A stretch of DNA of 64,000 bases. It comes from Lachnospiraceae bacterium (lineage in GTDB: Bacteria; Bacillota; Clostridia; Lachnospirales; Lachnospiraceae). Made by a program: the position numbers and the translations under genes. The first letter of the stretch is position 1. Each line of letters opens with the position of its first letter. The notes beneath the pieces are model-generated. The model saw nothing but the letters and a program-made list of their open reading frames with translations. It was not told the origin of the DNA and did not search any database. Positions 52,829 to 60,762 of this stretch are shown here, piece by piece. The DNA lies in contig JAQXVO010000008.1 in assembly GCA_029224965.1 (NCBI GenBank), forward strand, positions 1-64,000, in the 5' to 3' direction.

Positions 52829-52842
52829 AGAAAATATGTTCG
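52829..52842. promoter_or_regulatory. Weak LexA box (site A)
   Basis: AGAAA-ATAT-GTTCG matches the Firmicute consensus CGAAC-N4-GTTCG at 8 of 10 defined positions, with the right half perfect. It is the site closest to lexA. Confidence 0.5.
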
Positions 52843-52851
52843 ATTTTATGA

Positions 52852-52880
52852 TTGACAAACATCTGTTCTGATGCTACTAT
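52852..52880 (+). promoter_or_regulatory. Sigma-A promoter of the YneA-like gene, overlapped by LexA sites
   Basis: Consensus TTGACA (52852-52857), a 17-bp spacer and TACTAT (52875-52880). One LexA site lies inside the spacer and one directly after the -10. Confidence 0.85.
52856..52869. promoter_or_regulatory. LexA box (site B), within the yneA-like promoter spacer
   Basis: CAAAC-ATCT-GTTCT matches CGAAC-N4-GTTCG at 8 of 10 positions and lies between the -35 and -10. Confidence 0.65.
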
Positions 52881-52885
52881 CATAT

Positions 52886-52899
52886 CGAACAGAAGTTCG
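52886..52899. promoter_or_regulatory. LexA box (site C), perfect match
   Basis: CGAAC-AGAA-GTTCG matches all ten defined positions of the Firmicute LexA consensus and covers the expected transcription start. Confidence 0.92.
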
Positions 52900-52936
52900 G
52901 AAACATTTGTTTGGCATTCATGGTGGGAGGTCAGGA

Positions 52937-53356
52937 ATGAATCAGATAAATCGTGTGGACGTGAGATCCGCTTATAAAAGAACAGCAGACAGAACCGTTT
53001 ATAATAAGAGAAATCCCAGGGCAGCCGCCGCTGAGAGAAAAGCAAAGGCCAACGAAAGAAAGGCTGTTGTCCTTCTGGCTGTCCTTACAGCCATTGTAAT
53101 CACAAGCATTCTCTTTGCCGGTAAGATTCATACAGCTAAGGCTGAAGAGGCAGAGCCCTCCTATAAATATTACACATCGATCGAGGTCCAGCCCGGTGAC
53201 AGTCTCTGGTCCATTGCCGGTGACTACATGGATGATCATTATAAGAACAGGAATGAATACATCGATGAGGTTAAGACGCTGAATCATCTGATCGGTGATG
53301 ACATTCATGCCGGCGGACATCTTCTTGTGCCTTATTACAGCACGGAATTGAAGTAA
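52937..53356 (+). CDS. yneA: YneA-like SOS cell-division suppressor (TM + LysM)
   Basis: 139 residues: a basic cytoplasmic N-terminus, one transmembrane helix (about 43-61) and a C-terminal LysM domain (about 80-134; VQPGDSLWSIAGDYM and LLVPYY). This is the architecture of YneA of B. subtilis, which delays division after DNA damage and is also encoded divergently from lexA. The ATG at 52937 has GGGAGG 8 bp upstream; an earlier in-frame start would lie within the promoter. Three LexA-like sites and an ideal promoter upstream support SOS control. Sequence identity to YneA is not evident beyond architecture. Confidence 0.85.
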   Translation: MNQINRVDVRSAYKRTADRTVYNKRNPRAAAAERKAKANERKAVVLLAVLTAIVITSILFAGKIHTAKAEEAEPSYKYYTSIEVQPGDSLWSIAGDYMDDHYKNRNEYIDEVKTLNHLIGDDIHAGGHLLVPYYSTELK

Positions 53357-53429
53357 TTAGATTCAAGAAGCCATTCAGGACGTCTACAATTTTATCATTC
53401 ATAATCGTATATCAGTTAACAGTAGTGGA

Positions 53430-53467
53430 AAGAGGAGAATATCAGCATGTTCTCCTCTTATTTTTTT
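53430..53467 (+). terminator. Rho-independent terminator after yneA-like gene
   Basis: Perfect 10-bp stem (53430-53439 with 53450-53459), 10-base loop and T7. Confidence 0.9.
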
Positions 53468-53611
53468 ACTGGATATCAGTTAAAGCCATGAGATCAAAGC
53501 CACATTAAGGGAGGTGAATAGCTCAGAACAGGAAAATAGATAAGACAGTGTTAGCTTAGTAAGTAGTTTACGCCGTTAGGGGGGGTGAAGTTGACCGGAA
53601 GTTAGGGTTTC

Positions 53612-53640
53612 TTGTTTGAAATTGAAAACCATGATAGAAT
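53612..53640 (+). promoter_or_regulatory. Sigma-A promoter upstream of plsC
   Basis: TTGTTT (53612-53617), a 17-bp spacer and TAGAAT (53635-53640) preceded by TGA (extended -10). Confidence 0.75.
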
Positions 53641-53795
53641 TTCAGGAGGAGATGGGATGGGGAAGAGCAAAGTCGTGGACAGCAACACGAACAATAAAAG
53701 AACTGATTGCCCGACAGGAATTTCTGTCCTTTTTCCTTCAACTGTTGCAGCATTCATTTGTTACAGATTAATTGTATTGAAATGGTTATCCTCTT

Positions 53796-54521
53796 ATGTT
53801 TCGTCTGATTGTTATTGTTTTCTGGAATCTCTATCGAATCCCTTATATGGTTCTAAAAATGCGCTATATGGCCAAGCATCCGGAACGTTTTATGGAGCTG
53901 GATCGCTATCGCTTTGCCCAGCACGAGATTTACTGTATGAATAAGGCAGGAAAGATTGAAACCGAAGTCTATGGGAAAGAAAATCTTCCCAAGGAAGGCG
54001 GTTATGTTATGTATCCCAACCATCAGGGCAAGTATGATGCAACGGGTATTATCTTTGCCCATGATCTGCCCTGTACCTTCGTTATGGATAAGGCCAAATC
54101 CTATCAGTTCTTTGTCCGCGAGATGGTCAATCTGCTCGGAGCCAAACGGATGGAACTTACGAACATTAAACAGGGCCTGGAAATCATTCAGGAAATGACA
54201 AAGGATGTGAAGGAAGGCAAACGATATATCATTTTCTCCGAAGGCGGCTACCACAAAAACCATAATCATGTCCAGAAATTCAAACCCGGAAGCTTTAAGG
54301 CTGCAGTCCGTGCCAAGGCGCCCATCGTTCCGGTATGCCTGATCGATACCTATAAACCCCTGAACAGTCTGACTGTCGGACGTGTCCGGACGAAGATCAG
54401 CTTTTTAAATCCTCTTTATTATGAGGATTATAAGAATATGAAGACTCCTGAGATTGCCGAGCATGTCCGCCAGGCCATTATTGATGAAATGAAGCGGTTT
54501 GGTATTGATGGAGAAGAGTGA
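53796..54521 (+). CDS. plsC: 1-acyl-sn-glycerol-3-phosphate acyltransferase-like protein
   Basis: 241 residues. Lysophospholipid acyltransferase of the PlsC family. The acyl-transfer motif appears as NHQGKYD (about 75-81, NHxxxxD), and FSEGGYHK (about 147-154) replaces the common FPEGTR. A hydrophobic N-terminal segment anchors it. The ATG has no strong ribosome-binding site, while a strong one lies 150 bp upstream before a small out-of-frame ORF, so translation may be coupled or the true start may be elsewhere. The exact lipid substrate is inferred. Confidence 0.87.
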   Translation: MFRLIVIVFWNLYRIPYMVLKMRYMAKHPERFMELDRYRFAQHEIYCMNKAGKIETEVYGKENLPKEGGYVMYPNHQGKYDATGIIFAHDLPCTFVMDKAKSYQFFVREMVNLLGAKRMELTNIKQGLEIIQEMTKDVKEGKRYIIFSEGGYHKNHNHVQKFKPGSFKAAVRAKAPIVPVCLIDTYKPLNSLTVGRVRTKISFLNPLYYEDYKNMKTPEIAEHVRQAIIDEMKRFGIDGEE

Positions 54522-54687
54522 TAGGAGTAAAATGTATCTATCGGAAAAATATCTGTTTTTCCGAGAAAAAGTAGTGAGATGATCAAGGATATGGTATATC
54601 CTGTTAAAAGGCCCCGACAAGGCGGATTCTCATGGCTTTTGATATGGTTATTATGGTTATGAAGAACGAATATAGAAAGTATATATT

Positions 54688-55764
54688 ATGGGAAAAGATT
54701 CCGAATTCTATAAGGATAAGAAAAGAAAACAGACTCTCCGCTTAAGAGAACTCTTATCGGGACTTCCCCAATGCGCCAGGGATTATATTCAAAGCAAGGA
54801 AGTCACCGCACAGCCAAGTACTTTGGTTCAGTATTCCTATGATCTTTTGATTTTTTTCCAGTTCTTAAAGGACAATAATCCGCTGGTAAGAAACACTCCG
54901 ATCAAGGATATCCGTGTGGATATTCTTGATCGAATCGATCCCAAGGATATTGTCGAATACCAGAGATATCTGGAGCTCAATGTCGATAAGCTTCACTATC
55001 ATGAAAGCGGAAAACGTGCTATTGCCCGGCGTATGGCACCTCTTCGCGGCATGTACAAATATCTGGTTCGAAATAAGGATATTAAAAACAATCCTACCGA
55101 ACTGGTTGATCTGCCCCGGATCAAGAAGGACAAGAATATTGTCCGTATGAATGCTACTGAAGTAAGAGACATTCTTACAACAATCTCTACAGAAAGTGCT
55201 TCCATGACAAAGCGTCAGAAACAGTTTGCCGAGAAAACACGCTATCGGGATCTTGCAATTTTAACTCTGATGTTAAACACAGGAATCCGTGTCTCGGAAT
55301 GCAATGGTCTGGATTTGTCGGACGTTGATCTGAAGGCGAATACTCTGGTAATTGTCCGAAAAGGCGGCGGGCAGGATGTTCTCTATTTTGGTGATGCGGT
55401 CCATAATGCCCTGCAGGACTATCTGGATACCGAACGAAAGCTGATCACCCCACGGGAAGGCCATGAGAAAGCTTTCTTCCTTTCACTTCAGGGACGACGG
55501 ATCAGCGTGGACGCCATTGAAAATCTGGTTAAAAAATATGCGAGGATTGCTGTCCCCAACAAGCATATTACGCCCCATAAGCTCAGGAGTACCTATGGTA
55601 CTGCCCTCTATCGGGAAACAGGCGATATTCGCCTTGTAGCGGACGTATTGGGCCATGAGAATATCAATACGACCATTGATTACTATGCGGCCATTGAGGA
55701 TGAGCACAAACGGGAGGCAGCCGGTGCGGTAGATTATGATAAAATTCGCAAGCAGAATGGCTGA
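54688..55764 (+). CDS. Tyrosine recombinase (XerC/D-like integrase)
   Basis: 358 residues. N-terminal SAM-like DNA-binding domain (about 30-140) and C-terminal catalytic domain. Visible catalytic residues are Arg in LNTGIRVSE (about residue 198), Lys in VRKGGG, His-x-x-Arg in TPHKLRST (about 296-303), His in LGHENINTT and Tyr in TIDYYA (about 330-333). No prophage, att site, cassette or other mobile gene is near. It could be the chromosomal dimer resolvase, or a stand-alone recombinase. Motif order is intact, so it should be active. The ribosome-binding site is weak. Confidence 0.82.
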   Translation: MGKDSEFYKDKKRKQTLRLRELLSGLPQCARDYIQSKEVTAQPSTLVQYSYDLLIFFQFLKDNNPLVRNTPIKDIRVDILDRIDPKDIVEYQRYLELNVDKLHYHESGKRAIARRMAPLRGMYKYLVRNKDIKNNPTELVDLPRIKKDKNIVRMNATEVRDILTTISTESASMTKRQKQFAEKTRYRDLAILTLMLNTGIRVSECNGLDLSDVDLKANTLVIVRKGGGQDVLYFGDAVHNALQDYLDTERKLITPREGHEKAFFLSLQGRRISVDAIENLVKKYARIAVPNKHITPHKLRSTYGTALYRETGDIRLVADVLGHENINTTIDYYAAIEDEHKREAAGAVDYDKIRKQNG

Positions 55765-55853
55765 ATGAGCTGGAAATGAAACTGGATTTCAGAGGGTATT
55801 TGATATTCCGCTTTTGTCATTTTGGAATATAGTAATTAGAAGGCTGATAAAAT

Positions 55854-56309
55854 ATGTGCGAGAAAATGAATAAAGACAGGATAGATAAAGATGAAATCCG
55901 CCCGGATTATGAGCAGATGATCCGTGCACGAAATCAGGCCAACCGCTTTGCAAGACAGCTGGGAATCCAGATTATCGATATGCAGCGCGGTTATGCGAAG
56001 GCGATGATGCCAATCACAAAGGAAGTAAAGAATCCGATCGGATCCGTGCACGGCGGCTGTCTCTTTACGCTTGCAGATGTTGTCTGCGGAGCTGCTGCCA
56101 GTTCCTACGGAATGCAGGCGACAACGCTGGATTCATCCTTTCATTTTCTGCGAGCAGGACTTGAGGACGATGGCGAACTATATGGTACGGCCCAGGTAAT
56201 TAAACATGGAAAACGTATAACGGTCCTGGACACAAAGATCAGCGATCAGACCGGACGTATTCTCTGCACAGGAACGTTTACCTATATGTCAATTGGTAAG
56301 AAATTCTAA
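55854..56309 (+). CDS. PaaI family hotdog-fold thioesterase
   Basis: 151 residues. The hotdog core is VHGGCLFTLADVVCGAAA (about 63-80), the substrate-binding and active-site segment of PaaI/YbgC-type thioesterases. Likely hydrolyses an acyl- or aryl-CoA. About 20 charged residues precede the fold. It is convergent with rluD; the 86-bp gap has no clear terminator. The CoA substrate is unknown. Confidence 0.85.
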   Translation: MCEKMNKDRIDKDEIRPDYEQMIRARNQANRFARQLGIQIIDMQRGYAKAMMPITKEVKNPIGSVHGGCLFTLADVVCGAAASSYGMQATTLDSSFHFLRAGLEDDGELYGTAQVIKHGKRITVLDTKISDQTGRILCTGTFTYMSIGKKF

Positions 56310-56395
56310 TTACTCTTGATAGTCAAGTTATTGGAATAAAATTTTATATATCATGCATACTGGATTGAAATTTTTGATTCCTTTATGCAGGTCCT

Positions 56396-57313
56396 TTATA
56401 GATCCGTCCTCTTCAAAAGTTTCTGAAAATATTCCGGAATCGGGGCCTCGAATTCCACGTACTGCCTTGTCGTCGGATGAATAAAGCCGATTTTCCAGGC
56501 ATGGAGGGTCTGGCCGACCAGGTGGGGAATCGGGCACTTCCTGGGTCCGTAAAGGGGATCTCCCAGAAGCGGATGGCCGATGGATGCCATATGTACGCGG
56601 ATCTGATGAGTACGGCCTGTATCCAGCTTGAATTCGCAGTAGGTATAGTTATGGAAGCGCTTGAGAACCTTATAGTGGGTAACGGCAGGCTTGCCGTTTC
56701 TTTCATTGATGGCCATCTTCTTCCGGTCGTTGGGATTCCTGCCTATCGGTGCATTGATGGTCCCGCTGTCATTCTTTAAGACCCCGTGTACGATGCCGAG
56801 GTATCTCCGGTTAATGGAGTGAACGGCCAGCTGTTCGGCAATTTTCTGATGGGCATGATCGTTCTTACAGATGATAAGGGAGCCTGTGGTATCCTGATCA
56901 ATCCGATGAACGATGCCGGGCCGGAGAACACCGTTAATGGAGGATAGACTGTCCTTACAGTGGTACATGACCGCATTGACCAGGGTATGGTCAGGATGGC
57001 CCGGTGCCGGATGGACAACCATATTCTTGGGCTTGTTTACGATCAGAATATCATCGTCCTCATAAATGATATCCAGAGGAATGTCTTCTGCTTCGACGGA
57101 CAGAACCTCCGGGTCCGGTTCATGGAGAACAACACTGTCACCGACTGCTGTAAGATCCTTTGCCTTCACAGTTTTTCCATTCAGGCTTACATTTCCTTCA
57201 GAAATCAGCTTCTGAAAATAAGACCTTGACCGATCCGGGAAAAGGATGGTCAGGGCCTTGTCGATCCGCATGTCTTTGGCTTCTTCTGTGATTAGAAACT
57301 CGCGTTCGGTCAT
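56396..57313 (-). CDS. rluD: RluD-type 23S rRNA pseudouridine synthase
   Basis: 305 residues. N-terminal S4 domain (about 14-75) and RluA/RluD catalytic domain with IIYEDDDILIVNKPKNMVVHP (in part, about 82-101) and HRIDQDTTGSLIICK (about 134-148), whose Asp is the nucleophile. In many Firmicutes lspA and rluD (ylyB in B. subtilis) are adjacent, as here; the start is 2 bp after lspA. Its likely target is 23S helix 69, inferred from family. Confidence 0.92.
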   Translation of the reverse strand: MTEREFLITEEAKDMRIDKALTILFPDRSRSYFQKLISEGNVSLNGKTVKAKDLTAVGDSVVLHEPDPEVLSVEAEDIPLDIIYEDDDILIVNKPKNMVVHPAPGHPDHTLVNAVMYHCKDSLSSINGVLRPGIVHRIDQDTTGSLIICKNDHAHQKIAEQLAVHSINRRYLGIVHGVLKNDSGTINAPIGRNPNDRKKMAINERNGKPAVTHYKVLKRFHNYTYCEFKLDTGRTHQIRVHMASIGHPLLGDPLYGPRKCPIPHLVGQTLHAWKIGFIHPTTRQYVEFEAPIPEYFQKLLKRTDL

Positions 57314-57315
57314 CT

Positions 57316-57861
57316 TCAGGCAGCCTTTCGGAAAGAGAAAAAGGTCGAAAGCTCATCTTCCTTATAGTAGAAAATAAAGAGAATAAAGAGAACAATGACG
57401 CTCAAGGTGACATAGATATCGGCCACATTGAAGACCGGGAAATGGATGAGTGAAAAGTAGATGAAATCCACGACATAATGATTCAGCACCCGGTCGATAT
57501 AGTTTCCGAGAGCTCCGGCAAGGATAAAGAGGAGATCAATCCGCATGGCCTTATAGCGGTCTTTATTTGTGAGAAATGTAGATCGAATCACGAAAAACAG
57601 GATCAGGGCCATGACAATCGGTGTAACGAAGGTCATGACGGTCTGGAAGCCATTCTGATTGGCGGCAAAGCTGAAGGCGGCTCCTGTATTTTCAAGATAG
57701 GTAAGCTGTAAAACACCGGGAATCAGAAGAATGTCTGACTTCCCCTTCAAATTGGTCACAGCCAGTGCCTTGGTCCACTGATCGAAGGCAATGGTGATGA
57801 ATACGAAGATCAGAATAAAAAGAACTGTTTTTGCGATGGTTTTAACTTTATTATTTGACAT
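57316..57861 (-). CDS. lspA: Lipoprotein signal peptidase
   Basis: 181 residues. Membrane Asp protease that removes signal peptides from diacylated prolipoproteins. Four helices; FDQWTKALA near the start, ENTGAAFSF, AGALGNYIDRV and FPVFNVADIYVT carry the conserved residues, with catalytic Asp in the last two. The gene pairs with rluD. At least one lipoprotein client is encoded in this window (dacA). AGGAT lies ahead of the ATG. Confidence 0.95.
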   Translation of the reverse strand: MSNNKVKTIAKTVLFILIFVFITIAFDQWTKALAVTNLKGKSDILLIPGVLQLTYLENTGAAFSFAANQNGFQTVMTFVTPIVMALILFFVIRSTFLTNKDRYKAMRIDLLFILAGALGNYIDRVLNHYVVDFIYFSLIHFPVFNVADIYVTLSVIVLFILFIFYYKEDELSTFFSFRKAA

Positions 57862-57993
57862 TTTATGATCCTGTTATGTTCTTGCTGTTATCAGCAGAAA
57901 CTGATTTTACTGCTGTGTTTTTATTTCCTTTGTGAAATCAAATTTTATTCAAATCATCAGACCCGAATGGATAGCATTTTGATTGAATCAGAG

Positions 57994-59247
57994 CTAGATC
58001 AGAACCTTTTGAATGCCCTGGAGAATCTCCTCATCGCTGACATCGGTTTTAATGACGGCATTTCCGATGCCATCCAGAAGAATGAAACGGATTTTGCTTC
58101 CGGCCCGTTTTTTATCGGAATGTGTGGCATCAAGAATTTCTTCCGGAGTCGGCCAGCTGCCTGCGGATGCCGGCATGGCAGCCTCTTTTCTTGCTGCATG
58201 GTCAGGAGCCGAATGGCCAGGAACCACATGGCCAGAAGCTGCATGGTCAGGAATCACTGCACGGTCGGACAGCTTTATCGGCAGGCCGAAGGACTGAATG
58301 AGACGGATACCGCTCTCCTCTTCTGCCGTGCTGATAAGATTTCTCTGTCTGGAAAGATAGAGACTTGCCACCATACCCAGACCGACGCAATCGCCATGGA
58401 ATAAGGTGAAATTCATTTTCTTTTCTATGGCGTGACCGATGGTGTGGCCGAAATTCAGAATAGCCCGTATGCCCTTTTCGGTCGGGTCCTGTTCGACAAC
58501 TGCTTTCTTGTAGGCGCAGGAGGCCCGAACAATGGTCCGAATGGCTTCCGGTTCCCGGGTAAGGATTCTATCATGAAGCTTGGAAAGCTGATCGAGAAAG
58601 GCCCGATCACAGATAAAACCGTATTTTACGACCTCTCCGAGACCGGAGATCAGCTGCTCCTGGGGAAGGGTCGAATAAACCTGGTCATTCATATAGACCA
58701 GTCTTGGCATATAGAAGGCACCGACCATGTTCTTATAGGACTGGAAGTCGACGCCGGTTTTACCGCCGACAGAGGAATCCACCTGGCTTAAGAGGGTTGT
58801 CGGAATCTGAATGAAATCAACGCCGCGCAGATAGGTTGCTGCCGCAAAACCTGTCATATCTCCGATGACTCCGCCTCCCAGGGCAAGAAGCAGGGACTGG
58901 CGGTCATAATGCTCCTCAATCAGCTTCTGATAGATGAGACGGATGAAATCCAGATTTTTATACTCTTCTCCTGCCGGAAGAACAATATGATTCAGGGGAA
59001 TCTGAAGAACTTTCAGGTCTGCCTCGAGTTTTGAAAGAAAATGTGGAGCGACGTTTGAATCCGTTACGATCAGGATTTTACTGTAGGAAGTTTTGATGGA
59101 AGCTTCGACATTCTGAATCTCGTCCGGAAGATCCTGAAAGGAATCACGAAAAACAATGGAATAGAGAAAATGACCATCGGGCCCCATCACAGGGAGCTCC
59201 CCGGCCTGATCCTGAAGTTTCCTGTCATCTGACTGATTATTTACCAT
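57994..59247 (-). CDS. aroB: 3-dehydroquinate synthase with a repeat-encoded insert
   Basis: 417 residues. Second enzyme of the shikimate pathway, NAD+-dependent and metal-binding. The N-terminal nucleotide part has LPAGEEYKNLD and LALGGGVIGDMTGFAA; TLLSQVDSSVGGKTG and NFGHTIGHAIE contain the metal ligands. AroB is usually about 350-370 residues; this one carries an insert near residues 330-365, partly made of pentapeptide repeats of the pattern x-P/S-D/G-H-x encoded by a 15-bp tandem repeat (58195-58254). The insert lies in the C-terminal helical region, away from the metal site. It follows its own AGGAG. Confidence 0.93.
   Translation of the reverse strand: MVNNQSDDRKLQDQAGELPVMGPDGHFLYSIVFRDSFQDLPDEIQNVEASIKTSYSKILIVTDSNVAPHFLSKLEADLKVLQIPLNHIVLPAGEEYKNLDFIRLIYQKLIEEHYDRQSLLLALGGGVIGDMTGFAAATYLRGVDFIQIPTTLLSQVDSSVGGKTGVDFQSYKNMVGAFYMPRLVYMNDQVYSTLPQEQLISGLGEVVKYGFICDRAFLDQLSKLHDRILTREPEAIRTIVRASCAYKKAVVEQDPTEKGIRAILNFGHTIGHAIEKKMNFTLFHGDCVGLGMVASLYLSRQRNLISTAEEESGIRLIQSFGLPIKLSDRAVIPDHAASGHVVPGHSAPDHAARKEAAMPASAGSWPTPEEILDATHSDKKRAGSKIRFILLDGIGNAVIKTDVSDEEILQGIQKVLI
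58195..58254 (-). repeat. 15-bp degenerate tandem repeat inside aroB
   Basis: Four in-frame 15-bp units (58195-58209, 58210-58224, 58225-58239, 58240-58254) encode, in protein order, IPDHA, ASGHV, VPGHS and APDHA. Units share the CATGG-C-AG core with a few substitutions. Confidence 0.85.
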
Positions 59248-59411
59248 CTGACTGTTTCACTCCTATCTGTAGAACTTCTGATTTCACGATAAAGTCATAG
59301 CAGATCCTGACCAATCTGTTTAGCTGTATGATAAAGCTCTGTATTTCATCAGAATATGTCAGCCGCCGCAAACTTAAAAATCTGTCAGACAGCTGCACAG
59401 CCTTGTTTCTG

Positions 59412-59441
59412 TAAAAGAAAGGCGGCAGTCTGCCTGCCGCC
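59412..59441 (-). terminator. Rho-independent terminator after sepF
   Basis: GGCGGCAG (59421-59428) with CTGCCGCC (59434-59441) and a T-rich tail on the minus strand (complement of 59412-59420). Confidence 0.8.
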
Positions 59442-59470
59442 CTGGAAAAATTGATTCAAAAATCCGCCTG

Positions 59471-60031
59471 TCAGAAGCCGGTCTGAATGCCGGAGAAATC
59501 AAAGGCGTTTACAATATCCTGCAGGTCTCCGGAAATGGAAACTCCGGCAGGTGTAATAATGAAGATATAGTTGCTGATTTTCTGCAGATTGCCATTTAAG
59601 GCATAGATACAGCCAGATGCAAAATCAATGATCCGCTGAGCCAGTCCGACATCCACACCTTCCATATTGACGATTACGGTCTGATTGCTGATCAGAGTTT
59701 CTGCAATTTCCATAGCATCATTAAAGTCCGTCGGCTTGAAAACACAGACAGACATTTCGCCGTTACCCTTCTTGGAACGAAGCGGAGTGATCTTGGAACC
59801 GTTCCGGTTGGTGGTTACCTTATGATCAAAGCGGCTGCTCCTGGAATCCTTATCATCGGATTCTTCATCAGATGCATCATCATCCGCCTGGTCTGCTTTC
59901 TTACTTCCCCGCAGGCTGAAGCTTCTGCTTCCCTGATCCTCTTCCTCTTCTTCGTAATCTTCGTCGTTATAATCTTCGTCTTCATCATCATTCAGACGCA
60001 TTACATCAAGGAATTTAGAAAATACGCTCAT
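59471..60031 (-). CDS. sepF: Cell division protein SepF
   Basis: 186 residues. SepF binds FtsZ and the membrane and forms rings. The N-terminus MSVFSKFLDVMRL is the amphipathic membrane-binding helix. A long acidic Asp/Glu/Ser linker (about 15-85) leads to the SepF core (about 92-186; VFKPTDFNDAMEIAETL and VDVGLAQRIIDFASG). GGAGAAAA precedes the ATG. It is the last gene of the minus-strand operon that begins with or before rodA, next to yggS as in most Firmicutes. Confidence 0.95.
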   Translation of the reverse strand: MSVFSKFLDVMRLNDDEDEDYNDEDYEEEEEDQGSRSFSLRGSKKADQADDDASDEESDDKDSRSSRFDHKVTTNRNGSKITPLRSKKGNGEMSVCVFKPTDFNDAMEIAETLISNQTVIVNMEGVDVGLAQRIIDFASGCIYALNGNLQKISNYIFIITPAGVSISGDLQDIVNAFDFSGIQTGF

Positions 60032-60043
60032 TATTTTTCTCCA

Positions 60044-60751
60044 TCATTTCATACGTGAATAGTCACGGGCACCGAAAATTCCGGTACCGACACGAACCAT
60101 GGTAGAACCCTCTTCAACAGCAACAATGTAGTCATTTGTCATACCCATGGATAGAACATCCATTTCTACATTATCAATGTTTTCCCGGCCTATGTCAACC
60201 GATAACTGTTTCATCCCGCGGAAGATCTCCCGGTTTTCTTCCGGATTTTCAACGAAGGGAGCAATGGTCATAAGACCCTTGATTCGTACGTTTTCGAGCT
60301 CGCTGATCTCGCGTACCAGCTCCTCGGTTTCTTCCGGAGCAATGCCGAATTTGGAATTTTCACCGGCATAATTGACTTCGATCAGAATGGGAATGATGCA
60401 GTTGTTCTTCTTGGCATGAATGTTGATCTCTTCGGCAAGGCGGTAGCTGTCTACCGAATGGATAAGAGCAACCTTTCCGGCAATATATTTAACCTTGTTT
60501 CTCTGCAGATGTCCGATCATATGCCAGCGGATATCGGTCGGCATCTGTTCGATCTTTCCGGTCAGTTCCTGAACCTTGTTCTCACCGAAATCTCTGGCTC
60601 CTGCTGCATAGGCTCTTCTCAGGTCCTCGATCGGCTTGGTTTTACTTACGGCGATCAGGGTAACCTCTTTGGGATCGCGTCTTGCCCTTTTGCAGGCTTC
60701 TCTGATTTCTTCTCTGACATGGTCTAAATTTGCTTCAATTTCTGCTGCCAT
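60044..60751 (-). CDS. yggS: YggS family pyridoxal phosphate homeostasis protein
   Basis: 235 residues. PLP-binding protein (PLPHP) that buffers PLP. LIAVSKTKP (about 32-40) holds the PLP Lys, FGENKVQEL (about 55-63) the typical second motif, and HMIGHLQRNKVK and SMGMTNDY complete the fold. It lies between hlyD-like and sepF genes; AGGAGG is 7 bp before the ATG. Confidence 0.96.
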   Translation of the reverse strand: MAAEIEANLDHVREEIREACKRARRDPKEVTLIAVSKTKPIEDLRRAYAAGARDFGENKVQELTGKIEQMPTDIRWHMIGHLQRNKVKYIAGKVALIHSVDSYRLAEEINIHAKKNNCIIPILIEVNYAGENSKFGIAPEETEELVREISELENVRIKGLMTIAPFVENPEENREIFRGMKQLSVDIGRENIDNVEMDVLSMGMTNDYIVAVEEGSTMVRVGTGIFGARDYSRMK

Positions 60752-60762
60752 GGTTTGGCCTC

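Larger units (their letters stand above)
53357..53795 (+). promoter_or_regulatory. 439-bp gap between yneA-like gene and plsC
   Basis: Contains the terminator at 53430-53467, a 140-bp stretch of no clear function with a run of seven G (53579-53585), and then a strong promoter (53612-53640). The promoter is followed by AGGAGG (53644-53649), an ATG at 53657 in a frame different from plsC, and a GACAG/CTGTC hairpin with a T5 run (about 53717-53740). It looks like a leader region for plsC, but no known riboswitch is recognised. Confidence 0.55.

Noticed and set aside
53657-53944. Small ORF ahead of and overlapping plsC as a real gene
   Set aside because: It has a good ribosome-binding site but the product is Cys/Ser-rich without a known fold, and it overlaps a conserved gene in another frame. 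Kept only as a possible leader.
54541-54564. 9-bp hairpin after plsC as a terminator
   Set aside because: The stem is mostly A/T with no T run after it; too weak to call.
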